Origin: Prosopocoilus inquinatus
Taxonomy: Eukaryota > Arthropoda > Insecta > Coleoptera > Lucanidae
Assembly (NCBI GenBank): GCA_036172665.1
Contig: CM069873.1
Location: 47,152,001-47,216,000 of the forward strand
Length of the DNA: 64,000 bases
Reading direction: 5' to 3'
The notes under the pieces were generated by a model. That model saw only the letters and a list, made by a program, of their open reading frames with translations. It did not search any database and was not told where the DNA came from. Of the stretch, positions 11,414 through 23,299 are shown piece after piece. The translations under genes were made by a program, and so were the position numbers. How positions within the stretch are numbered: position 1 is the stretch's first letter; every line of letters begins with the position of its first letter.

Positions 11414-12221
11414 ACATATAAAATAGCGACATCTTACTATCGCTTTTTGACCTAACATTGCAGTAGGATAGACAAATTGAAGCGGGATTTGCTCCTAATG
11501 AGTCCCCCATGCAAGACGGCCATGCTTGCTGTCAAAGCATAATGAAAGATTTTAGAAAAATTTTGTGCAAATCGTTTTTGATTGCAGTGAGAACCTCGAG
11601 CAGCCTCTGGACAGCTGTTTCAGCCCTGCTTGGGGCTTCTTCAGCAGAAACGTAGCTCGACATTCCCACTGCAGACCAAAAACGACTTGCCCAATTTATT
11701 CGCAAATGCGATGTAAGAATGATGAACATATAAAATAGCGACATCTTACTATCGCTTTTTGACCTAATATTGCAGTAGTTTTTGGTCTGCAGTGGGAATG
11801 TCGAGCTACGTTTCTGCTGAAGAAGCCCCAAGCAGGGCTGAAACAGCTGTCCAGAGGCTGCTCGAGGTTCTCACTGCAATCAAAAACGATTTGCACAAAA
11901 AATTTTTCTAAAATCTTTCATTATGCTTTGACAGCAAGCATGGCCGCGTTGCATGGGGGACTCATTAGGAGCAAATCCCGCTTCAATTTGTCTATCCTAC
12001 TGCAATGTTACGTCAAAAAGCGATAGTTAGATGTCGCTATTTTATATGTTCATCATTCTTACATCGCATTTGCGAATCAATTGGGCAAGTCGTTTTTGGT
12101 CTGCAGTGGGAATGTCGAGCTACGTTTCTGCTGAAGAAGCCCCAAGCAGGGCTGAAACAGCTGTCCAGAGGTTGCTCGAGGTTCTCACTGCAATCAAAAA
12201 CGATTTGCACAAAATTTTTCA
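11414..12221. repeat. U-family repeat, copy B
   Basis: Begins with module Y (ACATATAAAATAGCGACATC), then X, a partial Y, inverted X, inverted Y and inverted X. It is flanked by a 10-bp direct repeat AAAAAATTGA (11404-11413 and 12222-12231). Its outer ends are the same two ends as the other copies but in opposite orientation. Confidence 0.8.
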
Positions 12222-12235
12222 AAAAAATTGAGTTC

Positions 12236-12450
12236 TGAAATTATTTTTTGAGAATATTCTAAAAATTGAACAATTAAATTTTTCGGGAAATTAAAGAAAA
12301 CTAACTGTTTTCTATTCTTGATATTTGCAATAAGATGAAACTATCCCAGGTGAGAGAAATCTCATTTTAAGTAAAATTCACTGTATGTTTCTGCACTCTG
12401 TGTTTCTGATAGGGGCTAAATAGGTTTTCAGACAAACAGAAATTAATGCC
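12236..12450 (-). repeat. Inverted arm of the dispersed repeat
   Basis: Read in reverse, it carries CTATTTAGCCCCT followed by CAATTTTTAGAATATTCTC, matching 36955-37190 and partly 10690-10740. It forms the right arm of the foldback. Confidence 0.5.
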
Positions 12451-14787
12451 GTAAAAAGTTTCTTCAAAAAATTTAAAATAAAGATTTTTCCATTTCTCTA
12501 CTCTAACTTGACATTAAAATTATTTTAAGCGTCAACCAATTTCACCAACCGCCATCAACAAAAAAAATCCCCATGTGACATTACAAAATAACGCCGGTTT
12601 CTAAGATTTGTTTCATGTCTAAACACCAAAATAGAAAAAATACTATAAAATACACGTTTCATAAGACATTTTGGCGCACTTGTCCATTTAGAAAATTCGT
12701 CTTCACTCGTTTTTTAAAACTGGATGCGTAAGCTAAAATCACGTTTTATGAAACTTATTTTTTAATGTACTATTAGCCTATGCAAAACGTCACATTAAAT
12801 TCTTTGTACACACATAAAAATCTAGAGTTAATTAGGACACTTCCAAATCCTTTTCGGTGTTCCCTGGCGTCCGTCTCTTTATGGTGTTAAAAAAGTTAGA
12901 ATAACCTTTTAAAAGTAGCAACAAAGCTGATCCTTGTTGGAGTAATCACTTTTTTTACGTAATTTAGTCGGCAAAAGAGCAATAAGGGCAATATAACCAA
13001 TAACATTAGGTAAGGATTAACAAATTTTCAGGTAAAACTTTATCCATATTTAACGCCAATTAGGAAGATAAACAATTTATCCCAAAAAAAATTATGTTGT
13101 AGCATACCAGAAATCAATATGTCCACAAATCATTCTCATTTTTATTGCATTGTGGTTAAAGTTTCTAATAAAAACGTTTTTTGTTCATTTTAGGCACAAT
13201 TCTAAAAACATTTTAACGTTAAAGGTCGTTGCCCTTTACACCGTATCATACTAGGACCGTATCCGTCTCGGCACATGCAAAGAATAGTTATTTGTATCAT
13301 TAGGCCAGAAGCTTTACTTTTTCGCACTTGTGGGGCTGAGGGGAAGACGAGGCCCCACAAACTGTGCTCATGCTCGCAAATGGATGCATGATATACAACA
13401 CTTTTTCGAACGACAAAGTTTTTAAATTAAAACAATTATTATTGTTAAAATAGCATCGGGTAGGAAATTTATCTTGTGAGTCAACGCTGAATTACATGAA
13501 TTGATTTACAAAAATAGGAAATTCGCTTCGATGTACATACATATTCTTCACAACAACAAACTAAAGAGTTTATCACTCAACATTCCTTCAGTTCGAATTA
13601 ACAGTGGGTAATCGAGTGTTTTCGTTTTAATTAAATTTAAAATGCCTATAAATGCAGTACTTTGTTCGTCAGCATAAGCGTTGTGAAAGGCTGCCTGTAA
13701 AATAACGACCCGGACTTGGTCTCCCTAGTGATTTGCTTTATACAGTTAATTAATTAATTTATATTCGTGATAGAAAATTATGTACACATTTTACCTGCTA
13801 GTTAAGGGTTTAATTTGATGGTCGTAAAAGCAGTATTATTAGTCGCATAAATAAGATGTCATTATATTTATCGTTGTTCTGTGTAAACGGTAGTTAAGTG
13901 TATACTAGGTATTATGTTTGAACATTTTAATGCAAATAATTACTTTTGTTTACAATAATTTTAATAAGTATCCAGCGTGTGTTATTATAATGTGCAGAAA
14001 GTTTTAAACTTACTGTAATGTCACGTATATTTTTAATAACTTTATTTTTAAGTAATATAATATAATGGCATAAGAATTTGTTACTGTATTTAATAATTTA
14101 CTCTACCGTGAATTTGTTTTAACATAAAACATTGATGTTCTGTACCAAACGTACAAATCTGAGGATCCAGGACACAATTTGAAAATTAAACTGTCGTTTT
14201 TAAAATAGAACATGATATGATAGTTTTCATGATTCTGTTCTGTTATTAGTGATTTCGAAATATTTGTATTACAAAATAATAACGACTCTTTCAACTCCTT
14301 CATATCTAGAGGATTTTGATTGTAACATGTAAAAGCACTAGCAAACTAAGCAAACGAGATAGCAGGACTGAGTAGTAATATGGTCAATATCAATCGAAGT
14401 ATGAAAGTTTAGGAAAAAAATGTTAAGTTAGGTAAAAATATAAATCGAAGTTAACTTTAACTCCCAGTTTGTTTCCATAACAACAGTTGTGTTCATAATC
14501 GTTACCATGGGAATAAACCAATAGTTAAAGCTAACTGGCCTTTATAATACCGGGCCTTAGGCAAGTAACTAAACTTTGACAATGAAAATTATTTTGATTT
14601 TAAGTTTAAGGTTACTGCAATTGAAGCAAAGTTGCAATATTTTCTTTTCGTCATAAGATGTATTTTTCATTTCTCAAAATATATTGCCTAATTAGTTGTT
14701 GCAGATCTTTTCTAAACATGTAATTTAAAAATTTGTCCGTAGTACGCTTGCCAGAAAAAGAACTTTTCAGATCGTCTCGTTTTTTCG
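12451..14787. other. Non-coding DNA
   Basis: No gene supported. It contains a short GC stem-loop at 13329-13359 (TGTGGGGC / GCCCCACA, 15-base loop). A segment near 13680-13740 (AAATAACGACCCGGA) recurs near 29710 in a PIF-like element. Confidence 0.4.
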
Positions 14788-14991
14788 TCAATATATCCTA
14801 TACACTTTTGTGATATCCACAATAATTAAATGAAAAGTACACTTACAATTATAAAATATTTGACTTATTGCAAAAATTTCCCCTAATCTTTCAATAATTT
14901 CCATTTTCTCCAAATCTGGTCTGTCCGTTTGGTACCTTACAAATGCTTTTTTTATAGCAATCTTCATGTCGCGTCTTACAATTTTTACCAT
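14788..14991 (-). other. Small exon-like open frame, unknown
   Basis: An ATG at 14991 opens a basic, helix-prone frame (MVKIVRRDMKIAIKKAFVRY ... EIIERLGEIFAISQIFYN). The frame reaches a strong GT donor-like site (AATTGTAAGTG) near 14848, so it could be the first exon of a host or transposon gene. I recognise no family. It lies just outside the PIF-like end at 15018. Confidence 0.25.
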
Positions 14992-15067
14992 TTTGACAAA
15001 ATATAATTAATTATTTAGGGGCTCATTCACGAAACACGATAACCGTTTTCAATTTGCAAATTCAGGT

Positions 15068-15147
15068 AACTAAGGCCCAGTCTTTTCATCTCTGAGTAAC
15101 TTTAACCGTCGATTAATTTATTCAGAGATGAAAATACCGGGCCTTAA
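15068..15147. repeat. Tiny inverted-repeat element, about 80 bp
   Basis: The arms AAGGCCCAGTCTTTTCATCT and its inverse (ending AAAATACCGGGCCTT) enclose about 25 bp. A second ATACCGGGCCTTA end lies at 14549. Confidence 0.5.
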
Positions 15148-15289
15148 TTCATTAAACTCTCAGCCAAATGAGAGTATTATTAGCGTAACTATGGGAACAA
15201 GTAAACACCGATAAGGTAATTCTTCAAAACGACTTGCAAAGTATCGTTATCGGTTTCTAAATTGCACTTGATCTTGACGTCCTGCAACG

Positions 15290-16484
15290 CAGTGTCGAGC
15301 AGTAATTGAGTATAAAAAGTAATTGATTACAAAAGTACTCAATAATTATGAGTACAATGTACTCGATTAGAAATTTACTCACGGTAGTTAAGTACAAAAG
15401 TAATTGATTACGAAAATACTCAAAAATTATGAGTACAATGTAATCGATTATAAATTTACTCACAGTGCGTAAGTATAAAAGTAATTGAGTACAAAGTACT
15501 TGAGTAGTAGCAGTAGTTGAGTTTTTTTTTTGTAATCTGAAATTATGAGTACAAACATAATGGAGTACCAATAGAAATCCGTTATTCACGTCTAATAATA
15601 TTCAGGCTTTTCCAAATGCTGTTAATTGTACGCTCATCACGTGGTCTAAGCTTTAAAGTGAAAGGACTTAAATTTACTGTGGAAGTTTTTATTTAAAAAA
15701 ATTTTGTTGCAAATAGTTTTTGATTGCGGTGAATCCCTCGAGCATCCTTAAGCTTTTGATTTTGATTTTATTATTTTGTCTAAGATGTGTGTGTAGGTGT
15801 CCCATTTTCGATGGTATTGTACAGGTTTCTTCATGAGTAATGGAAACAGAAAAGAACCCAGAACCTAATATTGAGTTTTAACTTTTAATGCTTTTGATGC
15901 AGTGTAAATTTTAATCGTATTTTGCCTTGGGGACATAAAATTCAATAATATTTGAGAACCCATAATATTTTAATGTAGCTCAGAAAAAAAGGCACTCACA
16001 ATATGCACAGTTGGGTTTCCTGTGGACTATTACGAATCACGTTTGTAAGTGATTTAATGAAGAAATCATGATCTAGTTAAAAGTCGAATAAAAGTGTTAT
16101 CATATTTATATATCGGAAATATCTATAGAATGCCATCGAAGATGAGACACTTTGTACTTCTTTGTAGTTCGAACGAATTTGCAAACGTACAAACACTGCG
16201 AATTGCGAGACCCAGCGGACCAGCATTGTGCCGCTAAGTAATGTCAAAGTAACAGGAGACGAAAAATTCAAACAGCATGCCATTACTTTTTACCTGTACT
16301 CATACTCATTTTATATAATTACTGATTACACGTACTCATTATTTATGATTACTGATTACATGTACTTTACTCATTCTCACTTTGTATGATTACTGATTAC
16401 ATAGACTGTACTCACATTAAGAGTATGATTACATAGTACTCGTAATCAGTACTCATTCTCATGAATACAATTTACCCAACTCTG
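15290..16484. mobile_element. Non-autonomous hAT element, 1,195 bp
   Basis: Bounded by a perfect 8-bp target duplication CTGCAACG (15282-15289 and 16485-16492), the hAT hallmark. The ends are CAGTGTCGAG and its imperfect inverse ...CCAACTCTG. The subterminal regions (15300-15500 and 16300-16470) are packed with GAGTAC / AATTGATTAC repeats in inverted orientation, as is common in hAT elements. The interior has no transposase. A 60-bp relic of the U X-module lies near 15693-15752. Confidence 0.85.
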
Positions 16485-16870
16485 CTGCAACGACATTTGT
16501 ATGATGTAGAAATAGGCCATATTCTGTTTAATTTTATTTAAAAAGTATTTTTATATAATAACTAACACTAGTAAATCTGGTAAGTATTAATTTGCGTGAA
16601 AATTTTATACCTACAAAAATATTTTTTAAAGAAAATCAAACAAAATTACGATTTTATAATAATAGGTTTGATTGAATACGATATGACAAGAACAACACTT
16701 TTGGAAACCTATCAACGTCGATGCTCCATTATATTTAGCTCTTCCCGTTCGGTTTGATTTGCAAAAACCGTGCAAAAAGTGTTTTGACCGTGTAATTACC
16801 ATGACAACGTCACTGCATTGCAAAGGATTTGCAATTTGCACGGTCGCACAGTGCGTCGAGCTGTGGACAA

Positions 16871-17531
16871 AAATAGAAAATGCAATATTTTTTTAAGGGA
16901 CAATAAGATTTGAGTCACCAAATAATGTCTAAAAACAAAATATAATCACTATTTGTTTGATTTCTTTGTTTTTTGTAACTATTTATGATATAGTTTTTGA
17001 AAGTTCAAGGACCGTATGCTACAGTGACATTAACGATTCTACGAATGTTACCTTACATAATCAACTGAAAAAAAAAATCTAAATAATTTTGACTATTAAT
17101 CCTAACAATGGAGTCTTCTATTACAGATATGAATAATTTCAAACTAATTTGTGAGGATATTTTAACATTAAAACTGCAAATGAAAATTATCTTATTTCAA
17201 GAATTAAAAGTAAAGTTTAATCGAATATTACAAAAATACGTAAAGAAACGTATCGAATATTTTTTTAAAATCCAATTCTTTCATCCACGCGTTTTACGAA
17301 AACAACAAATTCTCCTGCTACTACCTGCTAATATGCTGGTAATTTAACGAACAATTTGTTTTAGCAACGTTTCCCATATCACCAATAGACAAGTGAATTT
17401 CCTGTCAAGGAAACATCAAAATCGATACAATCACACGCAAAAAATACGTTTTAAAAAATTTAAATATATCAGAATGTCTGGATAGTGTAAATGGAGAATT
17501 AGTTCAGGCATGTTATTATTTTTACCTGAAT
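16871..17531. other. Non-coding DNA
   Basis: An ATG frame at 17108-17347 is short, lysine/isoleucine-rich and has no recognisable domain, so I do not call it a gene. Confidence 0.35.
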
Positions 17532-17943
17532 TGTTGTAGATTTTAGAGGCGATGTTCAGTTTCAACTAAAACTGCAGTAGTTTTTGATCTCAGAGCCATC
17601 ACTTTATTTTAGCACTTTGTTTAATGCATACATTAGTATATGTATAAATGCAGTAGTTTAGCAAAAATATGAATTATTCTGAGCAGTAGTAGTTCTGCCC
17701 CGAGAGTGATCTAAATCATCTGCCTCTGCTGACACTGAGTCTTTTTCCTCAAGCGAAAAATGAGTTATGTTGAAAATTATTGTACGTGACGCGAATGCTA
17801 GAACTATATTATGTGACACAGATAACCGTTAGACAAAAGAAATAATTCTAAGAAACAACTTATGTGCATGAGAAACTATTTTATAAAGTTTTTAAAATAA
17901 ATTGTATGATTACATAAATTACTTCATCATCAATATTACAACA
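17532..17943 (-). repeat. Gypsy-B 3' LTR
   Basis: 412 bp, TGTTGTAGA...ATTACAACA. It is longer than the other LTR because of a roughly 70-bp stretch around 17690-17745 absent from the right copy. Confidence 0.8.
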
Positions 17944-17958
17944 CCCTTCCCCTTAAAA
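17944..17958 (-). promoter_or_regulatory. Gypsy-B polypurine tract
   Basis: Minus-strand TTTTAAGGGGAAGGG abuts the TGTTGT start of the 3' LTR. Confidence 0.75.
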
Positions 17959-18032
17959 AAAGATTTGGATCACTCTTGAGACAAATCTTTACGCAAAGCA
18001 CGTCTTCCACTTATAAACGGTCTCTTTAAAGC

Positions 18033-19063
18033 TCAACTAAATGTATTTTTTACAGTAGGTTTGGGCGAACATTCTGATTCATTCGGAGAATTTTCAAAGG
18101 AAACTGAACGTTGATCATCACTACGAAAATGTACTGCGGTGTTTGCATGTCTACGATTTTTCGAATCAAAATGTTGTTCCATCCTTATACAAATTCCATT
18201 ACAATATCTACGTCTACAATATTTCTTAAAAATACAGTATAAAAATAACAAAAACAAAAAGATACCTATAATATAAATTATAAAAGAATGTTTTCGAAAA
18301 TAATTTTCGTTAATAAGTTTTGTTTCCATATCATCAGCAATCCTATTTATATCATCAAGTTTATGGCTCGCTAAGTTAAGGTCATCTAAATGCTTGGTAA
18401 CTATTATATAATGATTAGTTAATCGTATTTCAGAAATATTTATTTTATTTTTATTTGCAAATTCCTCACAACACTCGAAATCTAAAGAAAAGTCTGGTAA
18501 AAATCTAACAATTGTTTATATGAATTCAAAAATTTGTTACGTATTATTAATACAGTTGAACTAGAAAAAGCTTTACAAGTAGCTGAAATAGTAAATTTTC
18601 AAATTCCTTGTAGTTTTATATCTTTAGGATTCTGATATTTACAATTTAAGGTAATTAATTCTGTTTCGGAAGCACGAATAACCAAGAATTTGAAATTGAC
18701 AATTGTGTCCAAATTGAACTAGTAATTTCTGCAATTCTGTTATCGCACGATTCTGGAATAGTGTTTACTGAGTGGTACAGTTTAACCTCACATATTTCAT
18801 TTTGATATGACAGATGAACTGGTTGGCGTTGTTACATAAAAAGTTAACTGAATCGTGATTTATACATTTTGAAAATTCTTCTTTAGTTAACGTCAGATAA
18901 TTATGCTTATTTTGACTTACAGCTAAATACTTAATCTTAGGTTGAATAAACATATACTTACTAGATATTAATTAAATATTCAGCTACTACAGGTAATGGT
19001 AACAAATTAAAAATATCATAATCTTTATTATCTGGTGGGACGTCGAAATAAACAATATGTTTG
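18033..19063 (-). pseudogene. Gypsy-B env, C-terminal part
   Basis: The last about 98 residues (18329 to 18033) contain a hydrophobic membrane span (SFIIYIIGIFLFLLFLYCIF), then a basic Cys/Arg patch and a hydrophilic tail, the layout of a class-I-type envelope C-terminus. Upstream, 18765-18953 has a Cys-containing ectodomain segment (YLTLTKEEFSKC), and 18960-19063 a further segment (FDVPPDNKDYDIF) in another frame. Several stops and shifts separate these pieces. Env would sit in the membrane and permit cell-to-cell spread; this copy cannot be made as one protein. The N-terminal part lies across the copia at 23159-23290. Confidence 0.65.
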
Positions 19064-19251
19064 ATCGTACTTTAATTAGCACTTACTTAACATTAGGTAA
19101 CAGAAACAATTTGACAATTCGAAGCGCGGAAGATGGTGGTTGACGACGCTTAGTATTCGCGTGTTGCACCGCGTAGGATTATGAGTACACTATCGCCCTC
19201 TGTCCGGAGGAGGCAAAAGGAACAAGAGTTTAATGCCGCAAATCGTTCAAC

Positions 19252-19852
19252 CTAACACTCTCCCTCGATTAGCGGTGTGGATTTCTCTCTTGGCAATAAT
19301 CCCAACGTCGTGGTAAACTTCGCATGGCTCGGTCCTGCTAATCCTTTGGTGAGTACATCGGCGATCATCTGTTCTGTCGGTAGGTACCGGAGCTTCATTG
19401 GATGGACTGACAGGGCTTGACGAATAAAATGGTATTTTACGTCAATGTGCTTTGACCTAGAGTGAAAGACCGAGTTCTCTGCCAACCTTCCAGCTCCTTG
19501 ATTATCGTTAAATAAGATTACGTTCGCCAGATCATCAAAGCCCAGACTTTTGAGGAACCTGATCAGATAAATGGATTCCTTGGCAGCGTCCGTGAAGGCC
19601 ATTTACTCGGCCTCGGTGGAGGAGAGGGCCACGGTGCGCTGCTTCCTGGACTCCCACGTGATTGCTGCACCTGAAAGTATGAACACTAACCCCGTATAGG
19701 ACCTGCGATCGATCGGGCAATTCGCCCAATCGGAATCGACGAAGCCCTGAAGATATTCGTCGTCCTTCTTGTAGTGCAGACCGAGGTGAAGAGTGCCTTT
19801 TAAATAGCGAAGCACTCTCTTTGCCGCTATCCAATGTTCTTGCTTGGCGCAA
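19252..19852 (-). pseudogene. Copia RNase H
   Basis: Residues FVDSDWANCPIDRRSYTG and LSSTEAE, followed in the next segment by KESIYLIRFLKSLGF and SKHIDVKYHFIRQ, are the copia RNase H signature. A stop near 19603 and frame changes break it. The last residues (LIEGEC) overlap the LTR start. Confidence 0.85.
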
Positions 19853-19863
19853 TTATTGAATTG

Positions 19864-20760
19864 TCAGAGTGCCCTAACTGCGTGAGTGATGTCTGGTCGT
19901 GTCCCCAGGGCAAGATACATCAGCGCACCGACAAGTTCTCTGTAGGGGAAGACACCTTCGGCGATGCTGTCCTCGGGGTCCCTGGTTAGTCTAGTTCCTG
20001 GACTAAGCGGGCAGCTGACGGGTTTGCAGTCCTTCGTGCCGAATCGACCGATGTCCTTGATGTATCCCGTCTGGGACAGAACTCTGAAGGCTTTCGCAAG
20101 TTGCAGTTTGATCGATCTCTCCCTCTTTCGATTGTTAGATATAAGAAGTATATCGTCAACATAGACAAGAAGGAAGGTCGATCGCTCTCGGTCGGTGTAC
20201 ACGCAGGGGTCGGCTTCCGTGGGTAAGAGACCGGCGTTCTTCAAGGTGGCGCTGAGCTCGACATACCATTGGCGACCGGCCTGGCGCAGACCATAGAGTG
20301 CTTTCTTCAACTTGCACACTGTATTCGGAGCGAGCGATGTCTCCAACATGAGATGAATACGCCTCAATAATTGCGGATCGGTTTCCTCACATGACATTCT
20401 CTGCAGCATCTCGTAGAATAGGTCGGGTTTCTCCATGAATACCTCGGTGTCCATCTTACCATTTAAATAGGCCGTTTCGATGTCCAGCTGTAGTATGTCC
20501 ATCTGAGACCTTGCGGCTAATGCGACCAGAAGTCTCAAGGAGCTGAGACGAGCGACCGGTGCAAAGGTTTCAAAAAAATCGATGCCTGGGCGTTGCGAAA
20601 AACACTTTGCTACTACTCGCGCCTTTCTTCGATCGAGTTGGGCCATACTTATTCCTAAGAACGGTACGGCATTTGACGACGTTGCCGCCCTTGGGTCGAT
20701 CAATGAGATCAAACTTCTGACCTCGGAATAGATGGCGTCCTTCGTCGCTGTCGGGGCCAT
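19864..20760 (-). pseudogene. Copia reverse transcriptase
   Basis: Shows RVVAKCFSQRPGIDFFETFA, LDIETAYLNGKMDTEVFM (motif A), KKALYGLRQAGRQWY and catalytic YVDDILL. These match the RVT_2 domain of Ty1/copia Pol. The frame is open for about 300 residues but continuity with both neighbours is lost through shifts, near 20050 and 20760. Confidence 0.9.
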
Positions 20761-20964
20761 TTATCGCTTCCTGGAGTGAAATTTCGACTCGGAGGAATCG
20801 CCCTCGTTGGAGTCGACTGGATGGTCCTGGTTTCCCTTCGCCGGATTGGTTGGATCTGAAATCGTAGAATACTTTTTGGCGGGACGCCCGCGCTTCCCCG
20901 TTCTAATCTTCGAGGGTGTCCCTCGACCTCTCCTAGGTTTATCAGGTATAGGTCGATCAAAATC

Positions 20965-22064
20965 TTAATCGCTGGTTGACTGTTGATATTTTAAATCCTC
21001 GTCCTGGAAAGTCTGGATCAGCTCCGACGGTTCCTGGGTAGGTTTTATCTTGATTGGTTTGCGAATCTGATGGGTCGATATCTCGTGTGGTCGGGTTGAT
21101 TCCTGCGGTTCCGGTTCAGCCCAAAAGGCGTTTGAAAAGCGAACGTCTCGCGTGATGTGGAGTTTTCTCTCAGATGGTACCCACACGCGGTACGTCTTTG
21201 ACTGGCTGGAATACCCGACGAAGACTCCTTGGATTCCTCGAGGCTTCAGCTTGTCTTTACCGGGAGATTTGTCCAAAAAATGAACTTGGCGCCAAATTTT
21301 CTCAGGTAGCTGACATCCGGTTTGCGACCGGTCCACAACTCGTATGGTGTTCTGGATCCCAGAGGCCTGGTAATACAACGATTTCTCACATGATTGGCTG
21401 TAGCGACTGATTCTCCCCAATATGACCTTGGAAGTCGGGATTCCGTGAGCATGGCGCGAGCAGCTTCGATGAGGGTGCGATTTTTGCGATCTGATACTCC
21501 ATTTTGTTGAGGAGTGTGTGGTACAGTGAGTCGACGTTGGATTCCAGAATCTTTCAGAATTTTGTCCATAGCGTTGTTGCAAAATTCCGTTCCGTTGTCA
21601 CTTTGCAAAACCTTGATCTTCATACCGGTATGGTTCTCGACGTGTTTTTGAAATTCCAAAAATTTTTCGGGAACTTCAGATTTATGGCGAAGAAGAAAAA
21701 TCTCAGTCCAACGGCTGTAATCGTCGGTAAATATCAGCAAGAGTTTGGCTCCACCGTGCGTTCTCATTGGGCCACACACGTCCGCGTGTATGATTTTTAA
21801 AAATGCGGTGGATCTTTCACTTTGTTTTGGGAACTTGGTGCTGTAAATCTTGCTGGCGTTACAAGGATCACATGGCACAGATTAGGCACTGGCGTTAAAT
21901 TTGAGTCCCGTGACCGCGTAGTCGCGCATCATAATGTCCATATCGCGGCGATTCAAGTGGCCAAGACGTTTGTGCCATTCGTTCACATCGTCGTCAACCT
22001 GCGGCGCACGCCGTATTCGCTTGTTCACGAAGAAAGAACAGGTTGCCTTTCCGGTCGGCCACAA
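20965..22064 (-). pseudogene. Copia integrase
   Basis: The pre-integrase zinc region (EWHKRLGHLNRRDM) leads to the core with IHADVCGPM and LQSDNGTEFCNN. The third catalytic position reads QQNGVSDRKNRT, with Asp where the D-D-E triad has Glu. A short break near 21880 splits the zinc region from the core, and another near 21250 splits the core from the C-terminal GKDKLKPRGIQGVFVGY part. Confidence 0.88.
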
Positions 22065-23158
22065 ATTTGGTGTTACCGAGATTGTCCTTCACAATTTTTG
22101 GTAAATTAACTGTGTGATTGTTGTCCACAATTTTCGCGACCGATAACAAGTTTGTACGTAGCGAAGGGGCATACAGAGTGTTTTGTAATACCATGGATCT
22201 GCTATCTTGTCCGTTAGATGTCATTACCCGCACGTCACCTTGAGCTGTCACATTCGCGGTTGCTTGGCTTGCAAGGTTAAGTCCTCCTTTAATTTCGCGC
22301 GCATTTGATAAAAGCGAAATGTCATTGCAGAGGTGAGATGTGCAGCCACTGTCAAGACACCATTTTGAATCACCGGACGCCACTTGATAAGCCGTATCGC
22401 TAGAAAGATCGATACTGTCACACGCGAGAAAGAAATCCTCTTCAACTTTATTCGCGTTATTAGCAATTTTCTTCTTTTTGTAGCACTCGGTGATGTCGTG
22501 TCCTATTTTGCGACAGTAATTGCATCTTCTCTTCGATTTGGGCTTTCCTTCGGCGTTTGTGTTTTGTTTATTGAAGTTTCTACTAGGTGGCGCTCTCGTA
22601 TCGTCGCAGAGCTTTGAGAACAAGGCGCGGGCGCTTTTGTCTTCGTCCTTGAATTGCCGAGAGTAGCTTTCTTCGACGATTTTGCCCATCAATTTGTCGA
22701 TGTCTGGTAGTGTATCATGTGATTTAATTGCACAACAAAAGTTATCATAACTTTTTGGTAAACCTTGCAACAACATGACTGTTAGCAATTCGCCATTGAT
22801 GTCGATATTCATTTGTCGGAGTTTGTCAACAGTGGCCATAAATCGCGATAAATAATCGCGGACATCTTCTCCTTCACGCAGTCTTTCTGACAAGAGCTGC
22901 TCTAAAAGCGTAGCTTTGCGTGTAGGGCCTTGGGATGCGTAAATTGACTCGATTTTCTGCCATACAGCTGCGGATGTGCCGATCGTAAGAATGAGTTCCG
23001 AGTTAGCCAGGTTATCCTGCGCCTCCCATTGGTCCACTTGAAGCTGTTGTGCTGATGTTTCGGCAGCCGAGGCTCCATCGTTGACGGTTGGCTTCTTAGT
23101 TTTGCCAGAAGCGTATGCCCACGTGCCATTCCTAATCAGCAACGCTTCCGCTTGTTAT
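22065..23158 (-). pseudogene. Copia gag and protease
   Basis: A UBN2-type gag (SERLREGEDVRDYLSRFM; LLQGLPKSYDNFCCAI) is followed by one zinc knuckle (CNYCRKIGHDITEC) and a protease with WCLDSGCTSHLCND. The frame is open from the right junction, but the first tens of residues of gag are missing because the element is truncated at 23158. Confidence 0.88.
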
Positions 23159-23290
23159 TATAAATTATACCTAATCTTTCATAGTAAATTCATCATCTTC
23201 ATGCATCTTCGGCTTGAATTTGACAAACAGCAAACAGGAAACTGGAGAAAATGATGATTCTGTAACAAGATATATTTTTTTTTAATCAAA
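23159..23290 (-). pseudogene. Gypsy-B env start with signal peptide and splice acceptor
   Basis: On the minus strand a TTGTTACAG acceptor-like site (near 23262) precedes a hydrophobic stretch IIIFSSFLFAVCQIQAEDA, which reads as a signal peptide with a cleavage site. This fits env made from a spliced mRNA. A stop follows after about 19 residues, then copia sequence begins. Confidence 0.45.
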
Positions 23291-23299
23291 GAAATGTTT

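Larger units (their letters stand above)
15018..16870. mobile_element. PIF/Harbinger-like element, left end and body; right end decayed
   Basis: TTA (15015-15017) is followed by GGGGCTCATTCACGAAAC, nearly identical to the left end of the element at 29561. The internal block TTACCATGACAACGTCACTG (near 16798) also recurs there (near 30867). No clear right TIR is visible, so the right limit is approximate. A hAT MITE occupies most of the body. No transposase. Confidence 0.45.
19064..23158 (-). mobile_element. Ty1/copia element, 5'-truncated, inserted in Gypsy-B env
   Basis: A minus-strand copia with gag, protease, integrase, RT and RNase H in copia order. The 3' LTR start is visible: a purine tract (ATCGAGGGAGAG) next to TGTTAGGTTGAACG near 19252, with the last codons overlapping it. 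The 3' LTR runs left to about 19064 with no sharp end. At the right the gag frame starts mid-domain (QAEALLIRNGTW) at 23158 and joins Gypsy-B sequence, so the 5' LTR, primer site and gag start are missing. No target duplication is visible. The boundaries are inferred from the change in coding content. Confidence 0.8.

Noticed and set aside
11532..12238. Several overlapping open frames on both strands
   Set aside because: They are U-repeat sequence read in several frames, repeated wherever U occurs; no gene is supported beyond the X-module frame noted as a finding.
13329..13359. GC stem-loop considered as an RNA gene or terminator
   Set aside because: Eight base pairs only, no gene context, no support from other features.
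15300..16470. GAGTAC/GATTAC arrays considered as a satellite or CRISPR-like array
   Set aside because: Irregular spacing, inverted at the two ends, and enclosed by an 8-bp duplication: hAT subterminal repeats.
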